Assembly: GCA_023053575.1 (NCBI GenBank)
Contig: JAKZAP010000009.1
Coordinates: forward strand, 19,573,869-19,637,868
Reading direction: 5' to 3'
From: Branchinecta lynchi
Lineage: Eukaryota > Arthropoda > Branchiopoda > Anostraca > Branchinectidae
Length of the DNA: 64,000 bases
Shown: piece by piece, positions 49,200 through 61,400 of the stretch
Numbering within the stretch: position 1 is the first letter of the stretch
Layout of the letters: the number at the start of each line of letters is the position of its first letter
Notes under the pieces: model-generated
Database searches by the model: none
Told to the model about the DNA's origin: nothing
What the model saw: only the letters and a program-made list of their open reading frames with translations
Made by a program: the position numbers and the translations under genes

Positions 49200-51960
49200 G
49201 GTGATCCCGCGAGTTCGGCACTTCCTGATGTGCTAGGACGATGAAAATAGGAAGGCATATCACTGACCCGAATAGACTTACTTGGGAATATTCGTTTTCC
49301 CTATAGCACCATCATGGAGGGAGTGGAGCGATGGGGAACCCGGAATATTACGGCTTGCATAATTTTTGAACGGGTGGTCGAATGGATTGAATTTTGGCAG
49401 GTGGAAAGAGATATCGTCTCAGATGTCCCAAGTCAAGTCCTGATCAGATCAGATACTTGAGGGAGGGGGGGATTGGAGGGGCAAGGGAAATATATTGAAA
49501 CGCTTAGAGTCGAGGGATTGGGATGGATCTTGGTGGGAAGAACAAGCATTCGCTCTAGATAGCATGGGCTTTTGGATACGGGTGGTACGATTCGATTTTA
49601 TGGGTAATAAGAACGGATGGCAAACATGTGTCCGAGCCGCGTGTGGCTACGGTTGGAGGAGTTGCGAGGGGGGGAGATGGAACCAACCGGATGTTTATGC
49701 GGCTTGTTCCAGATCTGGCCAAGGTAGGGGAGGGGAGTGAAGCGGGAACTGAATAATTTGCAGATAGGCTATGCTACGACTCCAGCCAAACTTTTGGACA
49801 GGAATAGGAGATGCCAGAGATGCGACCGAACTGGGGGAGCTGGGAGCCTGAGGGGGAGTCCCAGAAATGGTGTGGCTCGCATATGGGTCAAACAAGTAGA
49901 GCGATTTGAATGAATGATATTTGGAAAATAGACAGATCATATGCAGTGGATGTCATATTTTAGGGTTCAAACTGGATCCGACCACGTCGGAGTGGAGGGA
50001 GAGGTACCGGAAGTTCTCAAAACAGATTCGAGTGAGACTTGATAGGGGGTACGGGAAAATGCTTCAGACGGTCCAGTTAGGAGTTCGAACCAGATTTGGC
50101 CGCGGTAGGGAGAGTTGGAGGGGGGGGGCACTCGAAATCGTGTGGGACGTCCAAACCAAACGAATGGATCTATTCGTTTGAAACTTGGAAGGTCGACATT
50201 TGCCTTAGCTTTATCCGAGGCGATGCCGGAAAGGCTCAGGCTTGAGTGAAACTAGATATGCTATTTCTAGGTCCGAACCTTATTTTTGGGTGGCGGTTTT
50301 TTATGGCACTTGAGCATACTCAAGTGCCATATAGTAATCGTAATTTCTGTCGGTCTGTCATTCTGTCGGTCTGTCCCGGGTTTGCTAGTTTGGGCACTTC
50401 TGCATAAGTTAGGACGATGAAATTTGGCAGGCATATCAGGGAACCGACCAAAATAACTTGGAAATAAATACTTACCTGATCCGGCCATCGTGGGGGGAAT
50501 GGAGGGATGGGAAATCTGGAAATTAGTAACATGCATAACTTTGGAATGGTAACCGGACATGCTTGAAACTTGACACATGTCAAGAAGAATTGCTCAGATG
50601 CCCAGTTTCAAATCCGGACCAGATCCGATAGCTGTGGGGGGGGGGGGGGGCGGAGGGGGTTACCGGGAATCTCGCGAAACGCTTCCACAAGCTAGGACAA
50701 CAAAATGTGGCAGGCATGTTAGGGAACCGACCAGAATAACTTAGAAATAATTACTTCTCGGATCCGGCCATGGCCATCGTGGGGGGAGTGAAAGGAAAGG
50801 AAATCCGGAAACTAGTAACATGCATAATTTTGGAAGGGGTAATCGGACATGCATGAAACTTGACATATGTCAAGGACAAGTGTTTCGTTCGTTGAGTTTC
50901 AAATCCAGACCAGATCCGATAACTGTGGGGGGGGGGAGCTGGAGGGTGGCACCGGCAATCTCGTGAAACGCTTCCACGTAAGCTAGCACAATAAAACTTC
51001 GGAGGCATATAAGGGAACCTACCAGATTAACTTGGAAGCAATCCCTTACCCAATCCAGCCTTTGCGGGGGGAGTGGAGGGCCGATGGGGAATCCGGAAAC
51101 TAGCAATATGCAGAACTTTGAACGGATAATCGGACATGCATGGAACTCGACTGTTGTGAAGAACAAGTGTCTCCTATTTACAATGTCGAATCCTGGACCG
51201 AATCTGAAAACTGGGGGGGGGGGGGGGTAGAGGAGGGGACCGGAACTCTCGTGAAATGCCTAGGGTCGAGGGATAGTGATGGAACTTGAAGGGAAGAACA
51301 AGCATTAACCCTAGATACTTTATTGACGAAACAAGACCGGATCGTGTCACATTAGAGGGGGTTGGAGGTTTTTTTCCCCGGATTTCTGGTGATAACGAGT
51401 TAGGGTACTTCCAGATGTACTAGGACCATGAAACTTGACAGACAAATATGGTACTCTCCCAGGTCGACTTGAAAATAGTTCCTTTCCCTATCTGATGATC
51501 ATGGCAGGAGCCTGGAGGGGTGGAAGGATGGGGAATCCGGATTCTAGTGACATGTATAACTTTGGAACGGGTGATCAGACGTACATGAAACTTTTCAAGT
51601 GTCAAGAAAAAGTGTCTCAGGTGATCAATTTCAAGTCTGGAACGGATCCGATAATTTGGAGGGGGGGGGGAGCTGCAGGGGGGTGCAGGAGATCTCGTGA
51701 AACGCTTAGAGTCGAGAGATCGGGATGGGACTTGGAGGGAAGAACAAGCATAAGCCGCAGATACATTATTGACAAAACAGGACCGGATCGTGTCACAGTG
51801 GGGGGGAGTTAGAGTGGGTTTTCCACGATTCTTATGATCTCGAGTTAGGGTACTTCCAGATGTGCCATGACCGTGAAATTTAGCAGTCATGTTAGGGATT
51901 CTAACAGATTGGTTTGAAAATAGTCCCTCCCCGATCCGATCATAGTTTGGAGAAACAAAC
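49200..51960. repeat. Degenerate G-tract satellite between the genes
   Basis: Units of about 289 bp share AGTAACATGCATAACTTTGG, a CGGACATGCATGAAACTTG block, CAAATCC.GACCAGATCCG, a G(8-13) tract, and CTCGTGAAACGCTT (for example 50524, 50813, 51101). A longer ~440-bp variant adds GAAGAACAAGCATTA and GGACCGGATCGTGTCAC (51250, 51697). Open frames inside are a by-product of the repeats. Confidence 0.85.
50303..50332. repeat. 13-bp stem hairpin
   Basis: TATGGCACTTGAG, loop CATA, then CTCAAGTGCCATA. Related half-sites CAAGTGCCATACGAGCTCG (52170) and GAGCTCCTATGGCACTTG (45830) suggest repeat ends. Confidence 0.75.
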
Positions 51961-52410
51961 AGTGGTCAATGATTGGTATAACCATTGCAGAGTTACTAGA
52001 TCAAGCCCATTTTCTGACGAAATGAATATCGGGAGAGAGATCCAGCCTTGAAAACTGCAAACTGTATCTGACAAACATGCTAACTGTTCTTACATGTGCC
52101 ATATGAGCTTTAAGCTCTTCTTTTGTGACGTTATCATCTAGTTTCTAGTACCATCTACTCGTACCAAGTGCCATACGAGCTCGTAGCTCTTGTCTTCACT
52201 TGATTTACGACGCCTAGATGTCAAATTTCTTATTAAAACTCAAGATTCCAACGAGACAAAGAAAGCTAGTAAGCCGAATGTCTTGATCCCTTAATTTTTT
52301 TTATCTTTTCCTAAATAGAAAAACAAAGGGTGTACTTTGATCAAGTCACTTATGTTTATTTGCATGCCTGTTCCAGACTTCTTTGCAGTAACCTTATCGC
52401 CCTTGTCGAT
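51961..52410. other. Upstream region of the plus gene
   Basis: No gene. It contains two CAAGTGCCATA-type half-sites and otherwise unique AT-rich DNA. Confidence 0.4.
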
Positions 52411-52412
52411 AC

Positions 52413-52420
52413 TATATATA
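52413..52420 (+). promoter_or_regulatory. TATA box of the plus-strand protease gene
   Basis: TATATATA lies 39 bp upstream of the ATG. An initiator-like CCAGTT at 52442-52447 is about 30 bp further on, the normal TATA-to-start spacing, so the 5' UTR would be about 15 bases. Confidence 0.7.
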
Positions 52421-52458
52421 GGCAGGATATTTCTGAGAAGACCAGTTGAACTTTCAAC

Positions 52459-52497
52459 ATGAGGCAATTCGTTTTAGTTTTGGCTTTGGCCGTTTTG
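52459..52497 (+). CDS. Plus-gene exon 1: signal peptide
   Basis: Thirteen codons, [13 protein letters not shown], then donor GTAAGG. The first ATG after the TATA box. Confidence 0.85.
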
Positions 52498-55400
52498 GTA
52501 AGGTTATTTAATGTTGAATTTGCCGCTGCTCCACTCACCTGGGAAGGCGTACGGGGCATAATATTGTAGCATGTAGGCTAAACTTGAACCTCAGATCTGT
52601 GTCTTCAGCATTCGCTTCAACCTCTGCCGTTGGCGAGCTTCAGTACGCCAAAAGATCTCAAATATTGAACATTCCTATCACATATTTAACAAATATCGAG
52701 CAAGAAAGAAGATGGAAATTAATGAAAACCTTCAGAAATTCTGCATGTATCAAAGGTTTACAGATGGATAACAAAGATCAAATATGCAATTCTTAAACTC
52801 ATTGATGATTCGTTAACATTGTTTACCTAATTTCCAAATTCAGGCGTTGCACCACGAATTGGTGCGATATAGTAATAATAGTAATAACATAGGCAACTGA
52901 CCTTTTATACAGAAATATTGACAGGTCATCGATTCTAAAGTCCAGAAGAAAAGAAACAGACTTCATTTCAAGAAAAACTTGAAAGCGCAAAAACAAATCA
53001 AAGAAGAAACAAGACCAAAGGGTTTTGATGGGATCCCAAAATATAAAATTTGATTCAAACAACTGGGTCATGTCTTCGCCATTCCGTCTTCGCCATTCAG
53101 TCTTCGTCAGATTCCTTGAATATTTTTACTGTTAAAATAAAGTTCAAAAATGGATTCAGCATATTTCCTTGCCCCGATGCCGAATCTCTAATCGGTTTCA
53201 GAAACAACTTTGAGCTTCAACCAAAGTTACAGTTTTAGCGGAACTCGTGATGAACCATTTGTCAGCAAGAAAACTAAATTCAGATATGGATTCAGCGGAC
53301 CTCCTTACCCGCTCAGTGAATATCTTATTAGCTTAGAAAACATGCATGTTTTTACCGTAAATTCGAAACCCCTCCTCTGCCTCTAAAGAGAGGAGTAAAG
53401 GTCCCATCCTGAACTTGACCTGTACTTTACCAGTGAATCCTCATTGAACAACATGCTAGCTTGAACAACATATTTCCTCCTTTGAACATTATATATCAAC
53501 CCCTTCGACCTTCGATTACACTAGATCTCTCCGACGTCCATAGAATAAGCAAATGAATGTCGTCATCCACCCTCAGAGTTATACTGGTCTGAAAATAAAG
53601 GGGTAGGGACTGCTATAGCCGAAAATTGGTCGACAAATTTTGTGTACGGTTTTCGCCGGATTCCAGGTGAACTACTTGTCCGACAAGAAAAGAACTTTCA
53701 TTTTCGGATTCATCATGTCTCCTTATACCCAAATCAACTATCAATAGCTTTAAAAAAAAAAACTGTGCCCCTTAATTTGGAAACCCCACCCCTAAATACA
53801 GGGCTACGAAGCCCATCTACGAACTTGACCTTACTCTTGACCCCCTCACACCAACTTGCACCAAAATATCTCACTTCCTTCGAGAGTTATCGTGCTTACA
53901 GACGCCGGACATGCGGACAACTTTCGCGATGTCATGGGTATCCCTCCACTTACGTTTTGGGATAAAAAAAAGACTAGCATTGGTTTCAAAAACTTCTCCC
54001 TAGATGGCAATTGAAAAAACTGTCAGTTGCAGAAACGTCAAGGTCCTTGCCATATGATACGTTCGATCACGGATTCGACGACTAAAACTTCAAACAAACG
54101 TGGAAGTTCTTGTCACATCTCGCAAGTTTGTGGAAAAATTCGCATTTTACTACTGTGGATCGAAAGAAAAAAAAACTGGATTACAAGATAGATAGGGGAA
54201 CAGAGAAATTTATTTTAGTTCATTTTCAACTTATTATTTTTAGGCCTCAGCCTCACCATTCCGACCTTACCGTGAGGTTGATTGGAGCAAAATCAAGATG
54301 AAGACACCCAAATTCCCACCTCACGCCCTTGAGCTGAAGCACCCAATTGAAGAAGTACAAGAGAAGTACGAAATCCCTGCCGAAGCGAAGAGCTTCCGTG
54401 GTAAGCAATTAAAGCCCTTATTTAGAACTGAAAAAAAAGAAAAGAAATATCTTTCAGTGAAGAAAGTAAAAACAAACCAACGAAAATATTCTATAAGCAT
54501 GTTGTAGAAATAGGCCTACCATAATATCAGGTTTGTGATAGCATAAGTCACAAAAATTTGTATGCTGTTTACAAATTGACGACTTGTTATGGTAAAAAAA
54601 AGAATTTTTTAAGCCTCACGACCCACCGCAGTACAAAAGACGCTCGCACAATGTTCAAAGAATCTTTACGGCGTCTAGCCTTCATTTTGTTCTAAACGGT
54701 TCAAAGTTAAGTTGAAACTGAAAAAGTTGATCCCCTTATAGGTAGATTGATGCCTCGTTCTGATTACAGAAAACTGATGCTGATTATCCCTATCCTGTAC
54801 CATTTGACAGGGAACAGCGGCTTCTTTTCCCACACCATTTCTAGCATCGCTCCTATCTTGAATACACGCGCTATTATCTTTGTGGTATAGGCCTTGGCAG
54901 GGAATAGGGGCTTCATTTATCGCACCCACTTTCAGTATCGTTGTAGTCTTGAACACAACCTTTTTTCTTTAATTAGTCCCCCGCCAGGTATCAAAGTAAT
55001 CTCGTGCCCCCATGCCCATGGCTAGGTTTCGACAGAAAATAGCCGCTTCGTCTTTCCATTTCCGATGAAAAATTTGTAGCCTGCGTAGTAGTATGGTAGT
55101 AGTACGAAAACGTTGCATGTAATACTATGTAATAGCAAAGATTACTATCATTTAATGTGCCTCAGACTGGTCCAATCTTATGTAGTAGTATCCAGTAGCA
55201 CCCTGTCTTGCCATAGTCGCATCCGGTCTTGCTAATAGTAGCATATAGTAGTATGCAGTAACACGGTAGCCTTGAAGTAGAAGCATGTAGTAGCATCGTT
55301 AGTACTGCATGCTACTTTTTCGTACTACTTCATAGTACTATTTTGAGATAAATTTTCCATCGGGTTCCGCTCTCTACCTCGCTGTACTCCAGAGCAAATT

Positions 55401-58400
55401 TACTCTAAGAAGGGATGCGCGAAGTTTGAAAAGGTGACACACAGTCAAATTGCAGCAACACTAGCTCCACTAGCGGATACGAACATCCCTACTGAAACTC
55501 AACCAATCGCAGAGCAGAATTATTTTGCTCTGACCAATCGCCAACGAGCGCTGGCTAGAATTTCTACGTCCGCCACTGCACACAGCGACAAAGCGAGCTG
55601 GGCGGAGCTACGACGGAGGCCCATTTTTTATGCATGAGAAGGATAGGTCTTCGCATTACTCAGGTTCAGGTTCAGGTTCATATATTTACGTCAAAACTTA
55701 TAAAATAAATTACACTTCTTTCCCGGCAGAGAGACATCTCTAGAGTGATTTTGCTATGCTGTACTCTTAACCCCCCTCCCTGCTTTTAGCTGTCTGCGGA
55801 AACGGCGGTGCTGCTGCAGGTCGCATCGTTGGAGGAGAAGAAGCAGTCCCCCACTCCTGGCCATGGCAGGTCGGACTCTTCATTGATGGCGCGTACTTCT
55901 GCGGTGGTTCCCTCATCTCTGATACACTTGTCTTGACAGCTGCTCACTGCACCGACGGGTAAAACTTGCTTTATGTTCGTTACAGATTTCGAGACTTCCA
56001 CGACAAGGTTTGCGTTCGTGGATTCAGGAGAGAAGTTAAACCAAACCACCTCAACAAATTTGCCCGTCAAACGCGAGACGGCCTAGCACTGTAGGAGGAA
56101 GTGGAGAAAATCTCGTCCCCAGCCTTGCAAAGATGCCAAAAGAAAGAACACCCTCACTCTAAAAAGTCTCTCCGAGTAAGGATTAAAGTTAACTGCACTA
56201 TATGCTACTGGGATTGATCTTATCTCTACTGGGATAAGATTAATCCGAATTAGAGATAATCTTTTCTCAGCAAAGACAAGATTATCCTGCAGTGGCAAAT
56301 ACTGCAAGATTTTGTTTACACTGTTCTTTGTAAGAAAACTTTTCTTCTTACGAACTCGTGGCAGACTGTTGAAGCGAATTTGCGAAGGGGTGCATTAAAT
56401 TTGTCACTGAATAGGTTCGTCAGTATGGTTTGATCCATCACATCTAAATCGCACTGTGTCTCTACATGTATGTCCTGTGAGTTTCCTCCGAAGGATATCA
56501 CGTATACCAAGAACTTTGTTGCACAGTAGAACATCCGCCTCTCCCTTCTCTCAATACTTAATAGAGGCGAAAGCCTTTTTATTGCAGTTATGTTATTATT
56601 ATCATTATCAATACTCTACTCCAAAACACTTCAATGCACCTCGGAATGAACAAGAAACGTCAACCAAACGAACCCGAAATGGATTCAAATCATGTGTAAG
56701 CCAATCAACAACGTTTGTTGCGGGTGGTGTTTCTGGCTCATCGCTGGGCAAACAGCGATTCTTCGTCGGCACGAAGAGTTAGTCAAGAAGAGTATTCATC
56801 TTTGCTCCGACTATAACATTCCCGACCCAAATGAGTCACTGTATTCTCACATCTCTGCGGTGCTAGCCCTATGGCGCTATAACCGATGATATGCCAGGTC
56901 TTGGATATAAGCACCTACTCTGTATTAACGGCACTAGATTGCGGATTTTTTTTTTTCGGCCAGAGGGTGTTCTCCTTATCCGTTCTTACTCATAATTGTT
57001 TGTTTTCCAGTGCCTCATCTTTCCGCGTTGTACTTGGCTCACATGCTGTGAACAATGCTGGTGCATCAACCGAGGGAGGCCGTGTTGAGGTTACCACCAC
57101 TGACTTCATTCAGCACAAGAGATACTCTTCGAGACTCATCGTCAACGATATTGCCCTCATCCGCCTTCCAGCACCGGTCACCTTCTCAGGTAAGACCGTC
57201 AAAGGACGCCCCTTTCTATGGCCTGTTATTTTCTCCTGTCTGGGGCTTTCAGACCCACAGCCTATAAGATTGGTTCTGGTCGCTCCTAGTTGTCCGTTTA
57301 TTTGGTCAACTACTGACGAGGCTTTAAAATCCAAATTAAACGCATGAATGAAGAGTGTTTTAGCTCAGTTTGTTCTTATTATTTCCGGTTTCCCGTATCT
57401 GCCTGCATGGTTCAGAAGTCAAAACCTCATATTTGTTTACAATTTCCCGGATCTCGTGTCGAACCTTATGGAGCTTGCTTGGAAATTACCCCAGTCAGCT
57501 TAGAAATATCTGCCCGCTCACAGTGGCTTTTCTCGTTTGCTTTAATTTCTTGTTCTTTTTGTTTTGTAAAATGTTTATTTTGTTTCTTTTATTGCTAATC
57601 CGCTCATATTTTTTTTAGCGGGTCAAAAATATATTGTTATTATTATTATTTAGCCATGGGCGGACCAAGCACACGGTGCTGAAAAAGAATACAGAGAGAA
57701 ATCTACCAATTATAACACCATTGACTCTTCCTAGACGAATAACCTCCTATTCAATATTCCTTGAGCCCAAGCTGACTTTGAAACATATATTTAAATAATG
57801 TATACAACAGATACGTCAGCTATGAAGCATCGCAAGCTGATGGAGCATCGTAGCTGACGTATCCGTTGTATACATTATTTGAATATACCCCCTATTTAAC
57901 TTTTCCATCACTTATCCTTACAATAATTTAAGATTTTGTAATTTGTAGATGTCAAAATACCAGGAACAGGAAAGAGTTGACTCACTGTTGAAGCTCTATT
58001 TCTCATAATCCGTCCTGTCCCCGATACTTTTTGTTTGTCAACTGGTAGTTTAATCCAAAGACAGTAAAAGTGTCTTTGGTTTAATCATCCATCCAAACAG
58101 GCAAAGAGAACTAATAAACCGTACTGACCAATTGCTTTAATGGCAGTAGAGCGAGTCGACTACGGGTTGATATGATTCACAGTAGGGGAGTATATTACTC
58201 TTGGATAACACACTGTCAGAACTTTCAGAACAGATAACGAGGATGCGTGGTTTCAACAGATAATGCGTAACAGATAACACTTCGGATGTTATCTGTTGGG
58301 TTTCAAAATGTTATGCATAATAAGCGTTACCATCAAGAAGAAACGAAAAACCGCCAAAAAGTATCTGCTGAATTTTCCGACATCGTGACAATAAAGAATA

Positions 58401-61400
58401 AAGTCAGTAGATGCTTTTTTGGCTCTTCCTAAAAAAGCTTGTTCTGCATAACAATTCTTGAATAAGGTTTTCAAACACAACAGATAACATCCGAAGTGTT
58501 ATCTGATACGCATTATCTGTTGAAATCGCGCATTCTCGTGTTATCTGTTATGAAACTTTCTGACATTGAGTTCACGTTTTCTGTTGAAGCCCTTCTCCGA
58601 ACTTAGGCTTTCTTTTTTCCAATCCAACTTTCAGCTTCTACTTCATACCCTATCATTTGGTTCAGTACAATCTGAAACCGGGGGCAGTTCAACATATACA
58701 TCCTTTGTAACAATTTGTTTCGAGCATGGAAGAAAATGCGTTAGATAGAATAGCCTACATACAAAACATTCGCGAGGACAGACTGTTTACGTAGTGGGTC
58801 TGAAACTGAGAAAGATTTGATTTCTGACAAGAACAGCTTAACGGGATCGACTAAAAAGAGGCACGGCATGGCGCAATTGGCACAAATGATAAAAATAGAC
58901 TAAACAGTAGGGGATCGGCTAAAAAGAGGCACGGCATGGCGCAATTGGCACAAACGATAAAAATAGATACAAGTATAAGTGAGAGTTCGTAACTCCAGAG
59001 ACTAAAAGAAGGTACTTTAAAAAATTGTGCCTGCTCCTCAATCGATAGCCTGAAGGGACCTTTTAGTTTGCATGCCTCTTTTTAGTACGCATGCCTCCTA
59101 TACTATGCCGTGCCTCTTTTTAGTCTATCCCAAATAGTAGAACTATACAAGTATAAGTGAGAGTTTGTAACTCCAGAGACTAAAAGAAGGTACGTTAGAA
59201 GATTGTGCCTGCTCCTCACTCGGTAGCCTGAAGGGCCCTTTTAGTTTGCATGCCTCTTTTTAGTACGTGTGCCTCCTATACTATCCCGTGCCTCTTTTTA
59301 GTCTATCCCAAATAGTAGAACTATACAAGTATAAGTATAACTCCAGAGACTAAAGGAAGGTACGTTAGATAGAGTGTTTTTCCTCTCCCTCATTCTTTTA
59401 GTTTTCTTGCCTCTTTTTAGTACTCATGCCTCCTACACTATATAGTACGCGCGAACCTCCAAAAATAGGCCCTAAACAGAGAGTGGTTAAAACACTTACT
59501 GTATTAAAATAGAGCTTAATGAGCTTATATAGATATGTACACACTTCTGGAGTTTATACTAATTGTCGCAGAACTCGAAAAGCAGACCCGCATTAACTTC
59601 AAACTACTATAGCAATTTATCTATTACACTTACATAAGAAAAGACTTCAATTTCTGATAATAATATAAGCGAAGATAGTTTCGCGCCGAGTACTTATCTA
59701 CAAAATATTATATTAAACAAATAATAGGTTTTAATTCCGTTGATTCGTATAACTTTGATAATTCGTAGTGGCCGCTCATTCTGAAGCCTGAAAGGGCTCT
59801 TTTAGTTTCTCATGCCTCCAGTGCCCTGCCGTGCCTCTTTGTAGTCGATCCCTAGCTTAACGGAACTGCATGTGTTTTCAGTTTTGCAACTGCTGAGGAA
59901 ACTTTCATTGTAGAAAACATTGCAGATATGATAAAATAAAGGGCACAGCAGAAATTAAGGAAAAATAATTACTGTTGTTGAGTCCGTCACAAAATCTCTC
60001 TTTAGATGTCATCAGTCCCGTGTGCCTGCCAGACGCTGCCGACGGCTCAGTCGATTTTGTCGGACAATCCGTAACTCCAACCGGATGGGGTAAACCATCC
60101 GACGCTGCTAGTGGTATCTCCCCAATCCTCCGTCAAGTCACTGTACCAGTCTTGGCTTACACGCCCTGCAATGATGTCTACGGTGTTGTCACTGCGAATC
60201 AAATCTGTATTGATGCTGCCAACGGAAGCGGAACATGCAATGTAAGACCCAGTTATAAGTCAAAGCTCTTCGGATGAACGAGAAACTCGTTTCAGTTCTG
60301 GTTCAGGCTTAGCGCAAACGTTTATTACCAGCGCTCGGTCAAAACGGGCAATTTAGATTAATTTGGTAATTAATCTAACTTTTGTTCAGTCGGAGTCGAT
60401 TTCACCGCATTCGGTAAGTCCCTACGTAAATTCGGTTATTTAACGTATTTATTTGGTAACACTCGTTCACGAATTCACCGGACTTTTCTCAATTCCGTAT
60501 CTGTTTTATCGCATTCGGTCAGTCTATGTCATAATTCGGTCATTAATCAGATTCATTTGGTTCTGATTGGTGACCGAATTCGACAATTCATCCAACTTTT
60601 GTTCAGTCCGAGTCGATTTCACCGCATTAGGTACGTCCCTACGTAAATTCGGTTATTTAACGTATTTATTTCGTCTCATTCGTTACCGAAATCGGTTGTT
60701 CACCGGACTTTTCTCAAGTCCCTATCTGTTCTACCGCATTTGGTCAATCCATTTGATAATTCGGTGATTAATCAGATTCATTTGGTTCTAATTCGTTACC
60801 GAATTCGGTAATTCACCTGATTTTTGTTTGGTTCAGTTCTGTTACCAGACTTACCACTTTCGGTTGTTTTAGGTTTCTACCACGAGTTTTATTCCATTCC
60901 GAAATTTGGTAGTTATATTGAGTGGCAGTTATAATTTGAGTGGCATTTATTTAGCTCTTGTTCTTTACCATTTAATGGTAGCTTCAGCTGGTATCTATTC
61001 ATTACTTAACTTATACTTCTACTGATTGCAAAATTTCAGGAATAAGCACGTCTCTTAACGTGAAAACTAGCTTATTTTTGTTTGCTGTAAATTCAGGATA
61101 AATGTACTTTACATCTACTTTACCCTGGAAGGACCCTTGTTTTTGCCAGGCAGCTCTGTGGTTTAATAGGTTGCCTTGGGATCGCAGAAAGGCACTTTGA
61201 TCATGAGTGTTTCCACAAAATGTCGCCTGCGGCACATTCAGTAGTCTTCGCTATTAGAAGAAAGGTACGGCATTTAGTTGGCGTTTGAGGCTTGTAATAT
61301 TGAGGGGCTTGAAGCACGTTAAAAGCTAGGATTTGCCAGAAAAAAAGGTGGATTCAAAAAATTTTCCCTGCGGCGCTTTAACTTTTCCTGGGTACAGCCG

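Noticed and set aside
49695..51890. Several 80-156-codon frames in the satellite, both strands
   Set aside because: They follow the repeat period, contain homopolymer-encoded glycine/proline runs and have no consistent start.
56456..56889. Plus-strand frames with CCGWCFW as an alternative protease exon
   Set aside because: No GDSGG, AAHC or GWG motif, and exon phases close without it.
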